From: Flavobacteriaceae bacterium
GTDB taxonomy: Bacteria > Bacteroidota > Bacteroidia > Flavobacteriales > Flavobacteriaceae
Reading direction: 5' to 3'
Length of the DNA stretch: 32,021 bases
NCBI GenBank assembly: GCA_024644745.1
Contig: JAHEHF010000036.1
Span: 1 to 32,021 of the forward strand
Shown here: piece after piece, positions 16,735 through 24,639 of the stretch
How positions within the stretch are numbered: position 1 is the stretch's first letter
How the letters are laid out: the number at the start of each line of letters is the position of its first letter
Made by a program: the position numbers and the translations under genes
Notes under the pieces: model-generated
What the model saw: the letters and a program-made list of their open reading frames with translations, nothing else
Database searches by the model: none
What the model was told of the DNA's origin: nothing

Positions 16735-18567
16735 ATGGTGAAACCTATATTATTGACCACCCTGTTTGTCATCAGTTACTGGATTTGCCCGGGGCAAAAT
16801 ATCAAAAAACCAAACGTGATCGTTATTTACACAGATGACCAGGGGGCTGTGGACCTCGGAAGCTATGGTGCAACCGACATACATACACCGAATCTGGACA
16901 GGCTGGCCCATGAAGGGACACGCTTTACACAAGCCTATGTTGCCGCACCGGTATGTGCTCCTTCAAGAGCGGCTTTGCTCACGGGAAGATATCCGCAAAA
17001 TGCCGGGGTTACAGGGAATACCTCACCCAATCCAGGGTCTCACGGGATGCCAGAAGATCAGTATACCCTGGCTGAACTGTTCAAAGATAACGGCTACCAA
17101 ACGGGTCATATTGGTAAATGGCATCTCGGGATGAGTCGGGAAACATCACCAAATAACCAGGGCTTTGATTATTCATTTGGGCACCTCAGGGGATGCATCG
17201 ACAACTATTCCCACTTTTTTTTCTGGCAGGGACCCAATATTCACGACCTGTATGAAAACGGAAAAGAAGTATTTTATGAAGGTCAGTATTTCCCGGACCT
17301 GGCCTCGAAAAAGGCACTGCAATACATAGACGAACACCACGAGAATCCATTTTTTATGTATTATGCCATAAACATGCCTCATTACCCCTACCAACCAACA
17401 CAAAAATGGAGAGATCACTATGAGGGAATGCCTCAGCCCAGGGCTGACTATGCGGCCTTTATCTCAACTATAGACGAGCGAATCGGGCACTTGCTTGAAA
17501 AGCTGGATACTTTGGGTATCCGAGAAAATACCATCATCATATATCAATCAGACAATGGCTACTCAACCGAAGCCAGGGCTTTTTACGGAGGAGGAAGTTC
17601 AGGACCGTACAGAGGTGCAAAAAACAGCCTCCTTGAAGGAGGAATAAGGCTGCCGGCCATGATCAGCTGGAAAGGGAAACTTCCTGAAAAAATTGTAAAT
17701 GATCAGTTTTTAATGAATATAGACTGGATGCCCACCCTGGCCTCCCTTTGCAAACTTGAAATAAAACCGGGGAAAATTGACGGGCTTGATCAATCGGGAA
17801 TGATCATTGACCCCGATGCAAAAACCACAAGAAATCTAGGTTATTGGAAATACGGTTCACAGTGGGTGGTCAGGAAAGGCTCCTGGAAATTAATCGCATA
17901 TCCAAAAGACACCTCTCACAAAGGAAAACTTGATCTGGAAAAGGATGCCCTCTTTTTGTCTGATCTGAACATGGATGTATCAGAAATGTCCAACATGGCA
18001 GATCAACACCCTGAAAAGGTCAGTGAGCTTATCGAAACTTATCTCACATGGGAACACGGTTTCAGTTCTGACGTACCGACCAAAACGGAAACCAATTTTC
18101 ATTTGGCAAAAGACGCCCTGATCACGGTTTCAACACCGCTTCATCCGAGCTATAAAAATATTGAGACCCTGGTGGACGGAAAAAGAGGTTATCCCGACTA
18201 TTCTTCGGGTCAGTGGATAGGACTCGAAGATCAGGACTTGGAATTGATGATCGACTTAAAATCCATAAAAAAAATAAAGAATCTTGAACTGGGATACCTT
18301 TATACACCGTCTAACTGGATCTTTGAGCCCGTTTCCATGGATCTGAGTTTTTCCGACGATGGTATTAATTTCGATGCCGAGGTACCATTCAGGATTAACA
18401 ACACCCCTGATCAGGAAAAAATCAAATCACATAAAATTTCCTTACCAACAGAAAGGAACTCAAGATATATGAAGATCAAAATCAAAGGTGTCGGAAAATG
18501 CCCCTCAGGCTTTGATTGTGAAGGTCAGCCGGCTTGGTTCTTTATCGATGAAATTATCGTCAACTGA
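16735..18567 (+). CDS. Sulfatase with C-terminal discoidin-like module
   Basis: A 610-residue exported protein with signal peptide 1-21 (...YWICPGQ). The sulfatase domain (about 25-450) has metal-binding D34-D35 (IYTDDQG), formylglycine motif C74-A-P-S-R78, HIGKWHLG, and YQSDNGYSTE at the second metal site. From about 460 to 610 a beta-rich module follows (LVDGKRGYP, SGQWIGLED, FSDDGINFD, RYMKIKIKG). It resembles the F5/8-type (discoidin) carbohydrate-binding domain also attached to Bacteroidota beta-hexosaminidases. The ATG at 16735 is preferred to an in-frame TTG at 16729. Substrate unknown; the binding module suggests polymeric or cell-surface glycan. Confidence 0.92.
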   Translation: MVKPILLTTLFVISYWICPGQNIKKPNVIVIYTDDQGAVDLGSYGATDIHTPNLDRLAHEGTRFTQAYVAAPVCAPSRAALLTGRYPQNAGVTGNTSPNPGSHGMPEDQYTLAELFKDNGYQTGHIGKWHLGMSRETSPNNQGFDYSFGHLRGCIDNYSHFFFWQGPNIHDLYENGKEVFYEGQYFPDLASKKALQYIDEHHENPFFMYYAINMPHYPYQPTQKWRDHYEGMPQPRADYAAFISTIDERIGHLLEKLDTLGIRENTIIIYQSDNGYSTEARAFYGGGSSGPYRGAKNSLLEGGIRLPAMISWKGKLPEKIVNDQFLMNIDWMPTLASLCKLEIKPGKIDGLDQSGMIIDPDAKTTRNLGYWKYGSQWVVRKGSWKLIAYPKDTSHKGKLDLEKDALFLSDLNMDVSEMSNMADQHPEKVSELIETYLTWEHGFSSDVPTKTETNFHLAKDALITVSTPLHPSYKNIETLVDGKRGYPDYSSGQWIGLEDQDLELMIDLKSIKKIKNLELGYLYTPSNWIFEPVSMDLSFSDDGINFDAEVPFRINNTPDQEKIKSHKISLPTERNSRYMKIKIKGVGKCPSGFDCEGQPAWFFIDEIIVN

Positions 18568-18610
18568 TCGTTTCATCCAAACGTAAAGGATTATTCTTAC
18601 TGATCTCTTT

Positions 18611-18994
18611 TCAGGCATTGGAATGAAGTGCAATTCGATTGCCCTCTGTATCTAAAAAAAGTGCCATAAAACCAATGTCTTCATTGATCAGTGTTTTTTT
18701 CTGCAAGACCTTGCCTCCTGCGGCTTCTACTTTCTGCAGTTCATCATCTATTCCGGGAGACGAAAAATAAACCAGTGTACCATTGGTTGACGGGATGTAA
18801 AATGAAGTATTTTGTACCAGTGAACCACTTGACCCTTTAGCCTCCGGATCATCCGAAAAAGGGAACCACCCCATTTTTGTTTCCCCAAACTGCTCTTCAT
18901 GAATTTTTATACCGAATACTTCCTCATAAAATAGTTTGGCCCTGCTCATATCAATGACAGGGATCTCAAACCAACCTACTCTACTTGTTGCCAT
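18611..18994 (-). CDS. VOC-family protein
   Basis: A 127-residue glyoxalase/dioxygenase-fold protein. It starts with VGWFEIPVIDMSRAKLFYEE and ends with FMALFLDTEGNRIALHS. A central region with GTLVYFS and the spacer helix DDELQKVEAAGGKVLQKK is the usual second half of one VOC repeat. Similar proteins are annotated as lactoylglutathione-lyase-like; no activity is assigned. Last gene of a probable three-gene unit (UPF0173 hydrolase, SRPBCC, VOC), 23 bp after the SRPBCC gene. It converges with the third sulfatase gene. Confidence 0.87.
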   Translation of the reverse strand: MATSRVGWFEIPVIDMSRAKLFYEEVFGIKIHEEQFGETKMGWFPFSDDPEAKGSSGSLVQNTSFYIPSTNGTLVYFSSPGIDDELQKVEAAGGKVLQKKTLINEDIGFMALFLDTEGNRIALHSNA

Positions 18995-19017
18995 ATTTAA
19001 ACATTTAATTCGATGTT

Positions 19018-19455
19018 CTATGCCTCCTCCTCGGCGAATGCTTTGAACTGATCCAGGTATTTCTGGGACTGCTTTTTAAAGGAGCCAGGCATCAGGAATG
19101 CAATAATTTTCATGAAGCCGCTGAACTTAAAATACGATTCTGATCTCCATCGGGTGGTTTGATCATCTATTTGATCAAAATAATTCTTAACCTCGTTCCA
19201 CACCCCTTTGGCTTCATAGGTGCCAGAAAATTCATGCGGTAAATTCTTCACTGTGATGGTCTCAATCATTTCGATCTCTCTCTTGCCCATCGTGTATTTT
19301 AGTTTTGCCTTGGCTCCTACCTCACCTTTATCACCAGAAATATGCTCAAAGCTGATCAACTCAGGCTGCCATTTGAAAAGATTTTCTTCGCTGTCAAACA
19401 AACGCACGACTTTTTCCCGTGGGAGACTGATCTTGACTTCGTTCTCGTATTTCAT
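19018..19455 (-). CDS. SRPBCC (START/Bet v 1-like) domain protein
   Basis: A 145-residue soluble protein. It has the Polyketide_cyc2/SRPBCC pattern: an N-terminal strand KYENEVKISLPREKVVRLF, a helix-turn DSEENLFKWQPELISFE, successive long beta strands and a C-terminal amphipathic helix KKQSQKYLDQFKAFAEE. Such domains form a hydrophobic pocket for lipids or aromatic ligands. The ATG at 19455 is chosen over a TTG two codons earlier (19461). It sits 46 bp after the UPF0173 gene on the same strand. Ligand unknown. Confidence 0.85.
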   Translation of the reverse strand: MKYENEVKISLPREKVVRLFDSEENLFKWQPELISFEHISGDKGEVGAKAKLKYTMGKREIEMIETITVKNLPHEFSGTYEAKGVWNEVKNYFDQIDDQTTRWRSESYFKFSGFMKIIAFLMPGSFKKQSQKYLDQFKAFAEEEA

Positions 19456-19501
19456 GCTCAAAAATTAACTGTTCCTTTTAAAGATACAAAAAATGGGGAA
19501 A

Positions 19502-20179
19502 TTAAACCTCAATGATATCCCCAACAGGCAACAAGCTCAATTCCTTTCCTGCATTTTTAAAAGTTTCTTTGGCCTTCTTGTGATCTATTTCAATATACCC
19601 AAAGGTATCGTAATGATATCCCAGAATTCTTTTACATTCCACAAAATCAGCTGCGATGACCGCGCTTTCGATGCCCATGGTAAAATTATCCCCAATGGGT
19701 AAAACAGCCAGATCAATCTTGCACTGCATGGGTACCAGCTTCATGTCCATGGTCAGCGCAGTATCTCCGGCAATATACAGATTGCCTTCATCGGTTTCCA
19801 TAATAAACCCGCCCGGCTGTCCTCCGTAAGTCCCGTCAGGAAAGGAACTTGTATGAACGGCATTGGTAAAGGTCAACCTGCCAAAATCAAACTGCCAGGA
19901 TCCTCCGTGATTCATCGGATGCCCTTCAAAACCCAGCTTGCCGTAATGGGTGACGATCTCATAATTGGAAACTATCGTGGCGCCGGTTCTCTTCGCTATA
20001 GCGTCAACATCCACAATATGGTCCTGGTGGGCATGGGTAATCAAAATATAATCAGCTTCAAGAGAAGCAATGTCAATATCCTTGGCCAATTCGTTCGGGC
20101 TTATAAAGGGGTCAACTACAATATGTTTTCCGGCAACTTCAATGGAGAGTGCCGCATGTCCTAAAAATCTAATTCTCAT
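19502..20179 (-). CDS. UPF0173 metal-dependent hydrolase (metallo-beta-lactamase fold)
   Basis: A 225-residue cytoplasmic protein. It carries the MBL metal motif H49-A-H51-Q-D53-H54 (ILITHAHQDH), a later VHTSSF His and D139 (YIAGDTAL), for a dinuclear Zn or Mn site. The N-terminus MRIRFLGHAALSIE is typical of the UPF0173/UlaG-like group, whose members hydrolyse phosphodiester or lactone bonds; the substrate is unknown here. The length fits the family. It heads the three-gene unit continuing with SRPBCC and VOC genes, and a promoter-like element lies just upstream. Confidence 0.93.
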   Translation of the reverse strand: MRIRFLGHAALSIEVAGKHIVVDPFISPNELAKDIDIASLEADYILITHAHQDHIVDVDAIAKRTGATIVSNYEIVTHYGKLGFEGHPMNHGGSWQFDFGRLTFTNAVHTSSFPDGTYGGQPGGFIMETDEGNLYIAGDTALTMDMKLVPMQCKIDLAVLPIGDNFTMGIESAVIAADFVECKRILGYHYDTFGYIEIDHKKAKETFKNAGKELSLLPVGDIIEV

Positions 20180-20197
20180 GATGATTATTTTTGAGAT

Positions 20198-20228
20198 TAA
20201 ATTTACTGATTTCCCTGCTCACTTCCAA
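20198..20228 (-). promoter_or_regulatory. Candidate promoter of the UPF0173 gene
   Basis: Minus strand: TTG (20228-20226), 20-base spacer, TAAATTTA (20205-20198), one mismatch to TAnnTTTG, ending 18 bases before the ATG. It lies directly downstream of the TonB receptor terminator, consistent with a new transcription unit. Confidence 0.45.
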
Positions 20229-20244
20229 TGAACCTGAAAAATAA

Positions 20245-20274
20245 AGCCGCGGGACCTTATGAGGTCCCGCGGCT
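20245..20274 (-). terminator. Strong intrinsic terminator of the TonB receptor operon
   Basis: Perfect 13-bp stem AGCCGCGGGACCT (20245-20257) / AGGTCCCGCGGCT (20262-20274) with a four-base loop. On the minus strand it is followed by TTATTTTT. It begins 19 bases after the receptor stop codon. Confidence 0.9.
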
Positions 20275-20293
20275 CTGATACCAACAATTCGTC

Positions 20294-22561
20294 TTAGAAA
20301 GTATAATTGATATATATCGTGAAGTTTCTGCCGGGTTCATAAATTCGGCCTTCAGACAGATCTGAATTGTTATAAGAAAAATTTAAATGTTCGTAAAAGG
20401 CTGTGTCAAAAATATTCAAAACCGATCCTCCAACCGAAAATTTATCAAAGGGTCGGAAACCTGCACTCAGATCCAGGGTAGCATAACCAGGAGTGACAGT
20501 TTCTCTGAACGACAGGGCAATTCGATCCTGCTCAGCCACCATCCGGGTTTTGACATTGAACCAATATTTTTCCTTGTCGTAGTTCAAACTCAAATGCGCC
20601 GTTAAGGGAAGGATCTGAGGTAAAGGTTCATCGAGTTCCCTGTTTTGCCCGTAAGTGTAAGACAAGTCAGACAAGAAGCTTAATTCAGGTGTAAAATGGT
20701 AGTTTAAATAAAACTCAAAACCGGTTTGCATTGCATCTTCAACGTTGATAAAACGTTTGGCAAACTTTGGCTCAAGCATCGGCATAAACTTCCTCGGAAG
20801 GCTCTCGTCGACCACTGCAGTGATATAATCGGATAAAAATGAATAGAATAGTGATGCTCCAATATCAATTTTATTAAATTGCTGATTTACAGATATTTCA
20901 AGTTGATTATTTGCTTCAGGACTTAAAAAAGGATTCCCTACGTATTCATAGGGGTCCGAGTTGATATTGAAATGATTGATATATCGTTCAACGATGGAGG
21001 CCGTCCTCAGACCATGACCAAAAGCAACTTGAAAACGAGTCTTGTCCAGACTGAAGAGGTAAGAAATATTGCCGCTTATGTTCACTTCATTCTGAGCATC
21101 AATGACTCCGCCGTAAAGGTCCAGAAAATCCTGTGCCGGGTCAAGGATGTCTGTATGTATAAAATCTGATCTTATTCCTGCCGTTAAAGTCGACAGATCG
21201 GAAACTCTTAATTTTCCCTCTGCAAAGATGCCAATGTCGTTGAGTTGAGTATCCTGCCAAATCTTGTCAACCCTCACTACAGGTTCAGGAAGCATATTTC
21301 CATTCATGATCTTGATCTTTCTTATTCTGTCTCCTTCTCTTGCAATCATGTTGGCGTCTAAACCAACAAACAGAGATGACCTGTCATTTGGATGCAGGAC
21401 CAATTCTGCTTTCCCGCCCCAGGTCGTCACGAAAACGTTCGATTCAGCATCGACCATCATAAAATTAGGCCGATTCTCATTTGACATCAAATGGTCGACA
21501 TAAGAATAAAATCCTTTAAACGTAATGCTGCTGAAGATACCTGACAACTCCCTGATCTTGTAATCCAGCCCCAGCAGGTAACTATTGTCATAAGGTGAAT
21601 CCATAGCGAGGCCGGCGTGTTTGATATCGCGTCCAAAGGATTGTCTCCATGTAAAACGCAGGCGTTGCCGATTGTTTGGATTGATACCCAGCTTCATGGA
21701 ATAATCAGTTGATCTAAAGGAGGAAGGAACTTCATCTCCGTTGCCATCTGTATAATCTCCATAATTTCTGTAGGATCCATTGAGTTCAAGATCGTAAATC
21801 TCCTTTTTAAACAGTAAGGCCCCTCTTCCGGTGAAATTGTTGCCATTGGTTTCATATCCAGTTTCCAGGTTTCCGCTGATACCCTGTTTTCGGGAATCCG
21901 GATTCTTGGAAACCATATTGATAATACCACCAAAATTCTGACCAAACCTGACCGTAAATGGACCTTTTACAATCTCTATTCTTTCAATTTCTTCCGGAAT
22001 GACATGGGTCGTAATAGGGTCCATCCTGTTGGGGCAGGCATTCAAAATTTTCATCCCCCCATCATACTGTACATTGAGCTGTTCATATTTAAAGGCTCTA
22101 AAAACGGGTTCAGAGGCATAGGCCCCTCTTTTTTGAACTCCAAAGCCAGGAATATCCTTAAAAAGATCACTCACATTTCTTGGCTGGCTCATGGCCTTGA
22201 TATCGTCATAGACAATTCTGGACTGAGCCACATGACCGAAAGGATCTGCCTGCACAATAATATTATCAAGAGCAAAGGCCTTTTCTTTCAGGCCAATTAT
22301 GATTTGATTTTTAAGCCTGACGGTTTCAGTCAAATATCCTATATGCGATACAGAAACACTGTCACCCTCCCGGGCCAGGATATTGAAATTTCCATTCGGG
22401 TCGGTTTCTGAATAAAGCTCCGAACCCAAAACCCGGACCAAGGCATTTTCAAGGCCGGTTCCCTCCTCATTCTGCACAGTTCCATGGATGTTCAATTGTT
22501 GTGCATGGCTTGTTACCCACGTAAACAATATCGTGAGTAATCCAATAACATTTATTTTCAT
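20294..22561 (-). CDS. TonB-dependent receptor, OprC/NosA-like copper receptor
   Basis: A 755-residue outer-membrane receptor with signal peptide 1-20 (...TSHA). A carboxypeptidase-D regulatory-like domain covers about 23-95 (IHGTVQNEEGTGLENALVRV), the plug about 105-220, then a beta-barrel ending in aromatic INYTF. The plug contains N-A-C176-P-N-R-M180-D-P. A CxxxM site in this plug position binds copper in Pseudomonas OprC, and related NosA proteins are needed for Cu supply to nitrous oxide reductase. Import of Cu driven by TonB is therefore inferred. A small CNGKC membrane protein precedes it by 89 bp in the same operon; a 13-bp-stem terminator follows. Confidence 0.9.
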   Translation of the reverse strand: MKINVIGLLTILFTWVTSHAQQLNIHGTVQNEEGTGLENALVRVLGSELYSETDPNGNFNILAREGDSVSVSHIGYLTETVRLKNQIIIGLKEKAFALDNIIVQADPFGHVAQSRIVYDDIKAMSQPRNVSDLFKDIPGFGVQKRGAYASEPVFRAFKYEQLNVQYDGGMKILNACPNRMDPITTHVIPEEIERIEIVKGPFTVRFGQNFGGIINMVSKNPDSRKQGISGNLETGYETNGNNFTGRGALLFKKEIYDLELNGSYRNYGDYTDGNGDEVPSSFRSTDYSMKLGINPNNRQRLRFTWRQSFGRDIKHAGLAMDSPYDNSYLLGLDYKIRELSGIFSSITFKGFYSYVDHLMSNENRPNFMMVDAESNVFVTTWGGKAELVLHPNDRSSLFVGLDANMIAREGDRIRKIKIMNGNMLPEPVVRVDKIWQDTQLNDIGIFAEGKLRVSDLSTLTAGIRSDFIHTDILDPAQDFLDLYGGVIDAQNEVNISGNISYLFSLDKTRFQVAFGHGLRTASIVERYINHFNINSDPYEYVGNPFLSPEANNQLEISVNQQFNKIDIGASLFYSFLSDYITAVVDESLPRKFMPMLEPKFAKRFINVEDAMQTGFEFYLNYHFTPELSFLSDLSYTYGQNRELDEPLPQILPLTAHLSLNYDKEKYWFNVKTRMVAEQDRIALSFRETVTPGYATLDLSAGFRPFDKFSVGGSVLNIFDTAFYEHLNFSYNNSDLSEGRIYEPGRNFTIYINYTF

Positions 22562-22594
22562 TGATTATTTGTGTTGTTTGAATAAAAATTTTCA

Positions 22595-22614
22595 TCACGA
22601 CACCAGGATCGTGA
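22595..22614. repeat. Inverted repeat in the copper operon spacer
   Basis: TCACGA (22595-22600) and TCGTGA (22609-22614) separated by eight bases can form a short hairpin in the leader before the receptor start at 22561. No T-run follows in either direction, so it is not a standard terminator. Possible RNA structure or protein site. Confidence 0.3.
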
Positions 22615-22650
22615 CCTAAAGATGCCACTGCGGGCAGCTGTAAAAATTAT

Positions 22651-23031
22651 TTAAACAATGGGAGGTCTTAACAGGGAATTCGAAATACGAACCTCCTGCA
22701 TCACTATGTGGTGAAAAGGGCTTTTGACGAGCCAATCAGGATGAGCTTGTAATACCGGTAGCGCTTCTCCTTTCAAAGTGATAAACTTTTCAAGATCCAT
22801 TTTAGGAGGAAGGGGCTGTTCAGTGTCAGGCTGAAGATCCAGTTGATTTGTGACCTGGTCCTCTAAATAACACTTTCCGTTACAAGTCAGAATCGGTTTG
22901 TCTCTGTTTTCACACAATTCACTGAGGATATAATCATAATTGATCAGGTAGTCCAGAACAGGCAGGGCAGGCTGTATTAGCGCCAGCAGGTACAAATTCA
23001 AGAGCAGATGTGTGAATACAAGTTTTTTCAT
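22651..23031 (-). CDS. Small membrane-anchored Cys-motif protein, putative copper partner
   Basis: A 126-residue protein not in a named family I can identify. One hydrophobic segment (about 4-28, LVFTHLLLNLYLLALIQPALPVL) is an anchor or uncleaved signal. It is followed by C40 and C50-N-G-K-C54 in LTCNGKCYLEDQ, which could coordinate Cu(I) or form a disulfide. The rest is acidic and Pro-rich and ends with HH and a C-terminal RPPIV. The ATG at 23031 is preferred to a TTG six codons earlier (23049). It lies directly before the copper receptor gene. From memory, similar small CNGKCYL proteins recur before TonB receptors in Flavobacteria. Function is inferred. Confidence 0.75.
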   Translation of the reverse strand: MKKLVFTHLLLNLYLLALIQPALPVLDYLINYDYILSELCENRDKPILTCNGKCYLEDQVTNQLDLQPDTEQPLPPKMDLEKFITLKGEALPVLQAHPDWLVKSPFHHIVMQEVRISNSLLRPPIV

Positions 23032-23056
23032 GATCCTTTGATGAGACAAAAGTCGA

Positions 23057-23064
23057 CAAATTTA
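23057..23064 (-). promoter_or_regulatory. -7 element of the copper operon promoter
   Basis: The minus strand reads TAAATTTG, a full match to TAnnTTTG, 25 bases before the ATG at 23031. No TTG lies at the standard -33 distance. A 14-bp palindrome (23071-23084) sits in the spacer region instead, suggesting regulated or activator-dependent transcription. Confidence 0.5.
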
Positions 23065-23070
23065 TCTTTT

Positions 23071-23084
23071 ATTATCATGATAAT
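23071..23084. promoter_or_regulatory. Perfect 14-bp palindrome at the copper operon promoter
   Basis: ATTATCATGATAAT is its own reverse complement. It lies six bases upstream of the -7 box of the small Cys-protein gene, in the 60-base gap after menA. It contains the hexamers ATTATC and GATAAT known from Fur boxes, but in the opposite mutual orientation. Probable operator for a metal-responsive regulator (inference). Confidence 0.5.
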
Positions 23085-23091
23085 TGTCAGG

Positions 23092-23994
23092 TCAGATGAT
23101 TAACCCAATTCCAAAAAGAACCGCGAATAAGAAAGTACTCAAGGCGAGCTTTTTTAATTCAGGATCGATGGCTTTCATGTCTTTTGTCTGGTATACCCTG
23201 AAGAGATGTTTGAAAATGGGTACGTAAGCGATAACAAACAGGAATTGATACCCGGAACGAAATCGGATGGCTGTAAATAACAAGGCGAACAGGAAAGAGG
23301 CCCCAAGCAGGTAATAATGATAATATTTGGCAAATTCTGCTCCTATTTTTACGACCACAGTATTCTTTCCGGCTTTTAAATCTGAGTCCCGGTCTCTCAT
23401 ATTATTAAGATTCAACACACCTACACTCAACAGGCCTATTGACATGGCAGGTAATAAAATGGTAAGGTCCAGGCTGAGGGTATATAAAAAATAAGTTCCG
23501 CAAACACTTAGAATTCCGAAGAAAAGAAACACAAAAATATCTCCAAATCCACTGTAACCATAAGCATTTGTTCCCATGGTGTATTTTACGGCAGCATAAA
23601 TACTGCTCAGCCCCAGTAAAACAAACAAAAAGGTATAAACCAAATGCGTTGTTCCAAAAGCAACATAGATCAGGGCCAAGGCCAGTAAGGCACTGATCAG
23701 GCCTGTGATCTTAATGGCCCGCAGCATTGATGAAGGACTGATTTCTCCACTTTGCAAGGCACGTTCGGGGCCAATCCTGTCTTTATTGTCAGTCCCTTTC
23801 ATTCCGTCTCCATAGTCATTGGCAAAATTCGAAATGATCTGAAAACCAACTGTGGTGCATAAGGCAAGTGAAAAGATGAGTCCATCAAAGGCGTTCTGGG
23901 ATGCCGCAATACATGAGCCTACAATAATACCTGATAAAGACAAAGGTAAAGTTCGCAGTCGGGCCGCCTTTATCCAAATTGTTACTTTTGACAA
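23092..23994 (-). CDS. menA: 1,4-dihydroxy-2-naphthoate polyprenyltransferase (MenA)
   Basis: A 300-residue UbiA-superfamily integral membrane prenyltransferase that attaches the isoprenoid tail to 1,4-dihydroxy-2-naphthoate in menaquinone synthesis. The N-terminus KAARLRTLPLSLSGI is the MenA hallmark. The first Asp-rich motif is N59-D60-Y-G-D63-G, and the second N198-M-R-D201-R-D203-S-D205 (LNNMRDRDSDLKAGK). About eight or nine helices are expected. There is no in-frame ATG near this start; the TTG at 23994 gives exactly the usual N-terminus, so a TTG start is likely. It follows the SPOR-like gene by 17 bp and is probably cotranscribed with the Fe-S genes. Confidence 0.95.
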   Translation of the reverse strand: MSKVTIWIKAARLRTLPLSLSGIIVGSCIAASQNAFDGLIFSLALCTTVGFQIISNFANDYGDGMKGTDNKDRIGPERALQSGEISPSSMLRAIKITGLISALLALALIYVAFGTTHLVYTFLFVLLGLSSIYAAVKYTMGTNAYGYSGFGDIFVFLFFGILSVCGTYFLYTLSLDLTILLPAMSIGLLSVGVLNLNNMRDRDSDLKAGKNTVVVKIGAEFAKYYHYYLLGASFLFALLFTAIRFRSGYQFLFVIAYVPIFKHLFRVYQTKDMKAIDPELKKLALSTFLFAVLFGIGLII

Positions 23995-24011
23995 AATAAA
24001 TGTTTTGATGA

Positions 24012-24623
24012 TTAATTGGAAGCTCCCCTAATCCACTTTTCTCCGCTAAGCTGCAAGGCCTCGTTAATATTTACCGGCATTCCATAGGATTTAGCGATAA
24101 TAAAACAGTCTTTGAAACCAACCCTCTTCAGGTCATCCCTGAGCAAAACAGCTTCCCTGTAAGTCATGAATTTCCCGATTGAAAATTTATTGAAGCCATT
24201 TTCTTCAAATTCCTCCATCTGGGTAATATCTTTTGAGATCAGATTGGAACTAAAATTGGTATAGGCACCGATCTGAATGCTGTAAACGATACTCAGGTCC
24301 ATCAAAGAGCCTTTCACTGAATCAGCTACGATCACCTGTCTTGCCTTTCTCTGGATTTTGTGCAAGGAATCCGTATCAATCAGACTCAGATTGTTCTTGA
24401 TCAGATATTCTTGTTTATACTGCTTCGATTTAGGCAGAAAAGACCATAAAAAAAGGATCAGGAACAACAGGCAGAAAACGCCCAGGATGATCCTGTGCTT
24501 TTTCAAAAGGGAATTGTTCTCCTCTTCGTCCTTTAAAGCAGTTGACAAGGTCTTGATGGTGTTGTTGGCCTTATCAATTTCTTCATATACGTTAACTAAA
24601 TTCTTGTCTCTCACAAATGGCAT
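24012..24623 (-). CDS. Single-pass membrane protein with SPOR-like C-terminal domain
   Basis: A 203-residue protein not assigned to a named family. Residues 1-42 are charged and helical (coiled-coil-like, DKANNTIKTLSTALKDEEEN), and 44-64 form one transmembrane helix (IILGVFCLLFLILFLWSFLP). Residues 114-185 (YSIQIGAYTNF, KFSIGKFMTYREAVLLRDDL, GFKDCFIIAKSYG) have the beta-alpha-beta pattern of SPOR-like domains that bind peptidoglycan. The domain probably faces the periplasm. It is wedged between the HdrB-like gene (16 bp) and menA (17 bp). The amidase that starts this gene run ends in a similar domain. Confidence 0.75.
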   Translation of the reverse strand: MPFVRDKNLVNVYEEIDKANNTIKTLSTALKDEEENNSLLKKHRIILGVFCLLFLILFLWSFLPKSKQYKQEYLIKNNLSLIDTDSLHKIQRKARQVIVADSVKGSLMDLSIVYSIQIGAYTNFSSNLISKDITQMEEFEENGFNKFSIGKFMTYREAVLLRDDLKRVGFKDCFIIAKSYGMPVNINEALQLSGEKWIRGASN

Positions 24624-24639
24624 ATTCTATTCTTAATAA

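Noticed and set aside
18571-18585. CGTTT-CATCC-AAACG repeat between the convergent third sulfatase and VOC genes.
   Set aside because: Short stem with no T-run in either direction; likely chance.
22595-22650. Riboswitch-like leader (cobalamin type) before the TonB receptor.
   Set aside because: The GCCACTG and GCAG-like words do not assemble into the conserved cobalamin core, and the receptor has copper rather than B12 features.
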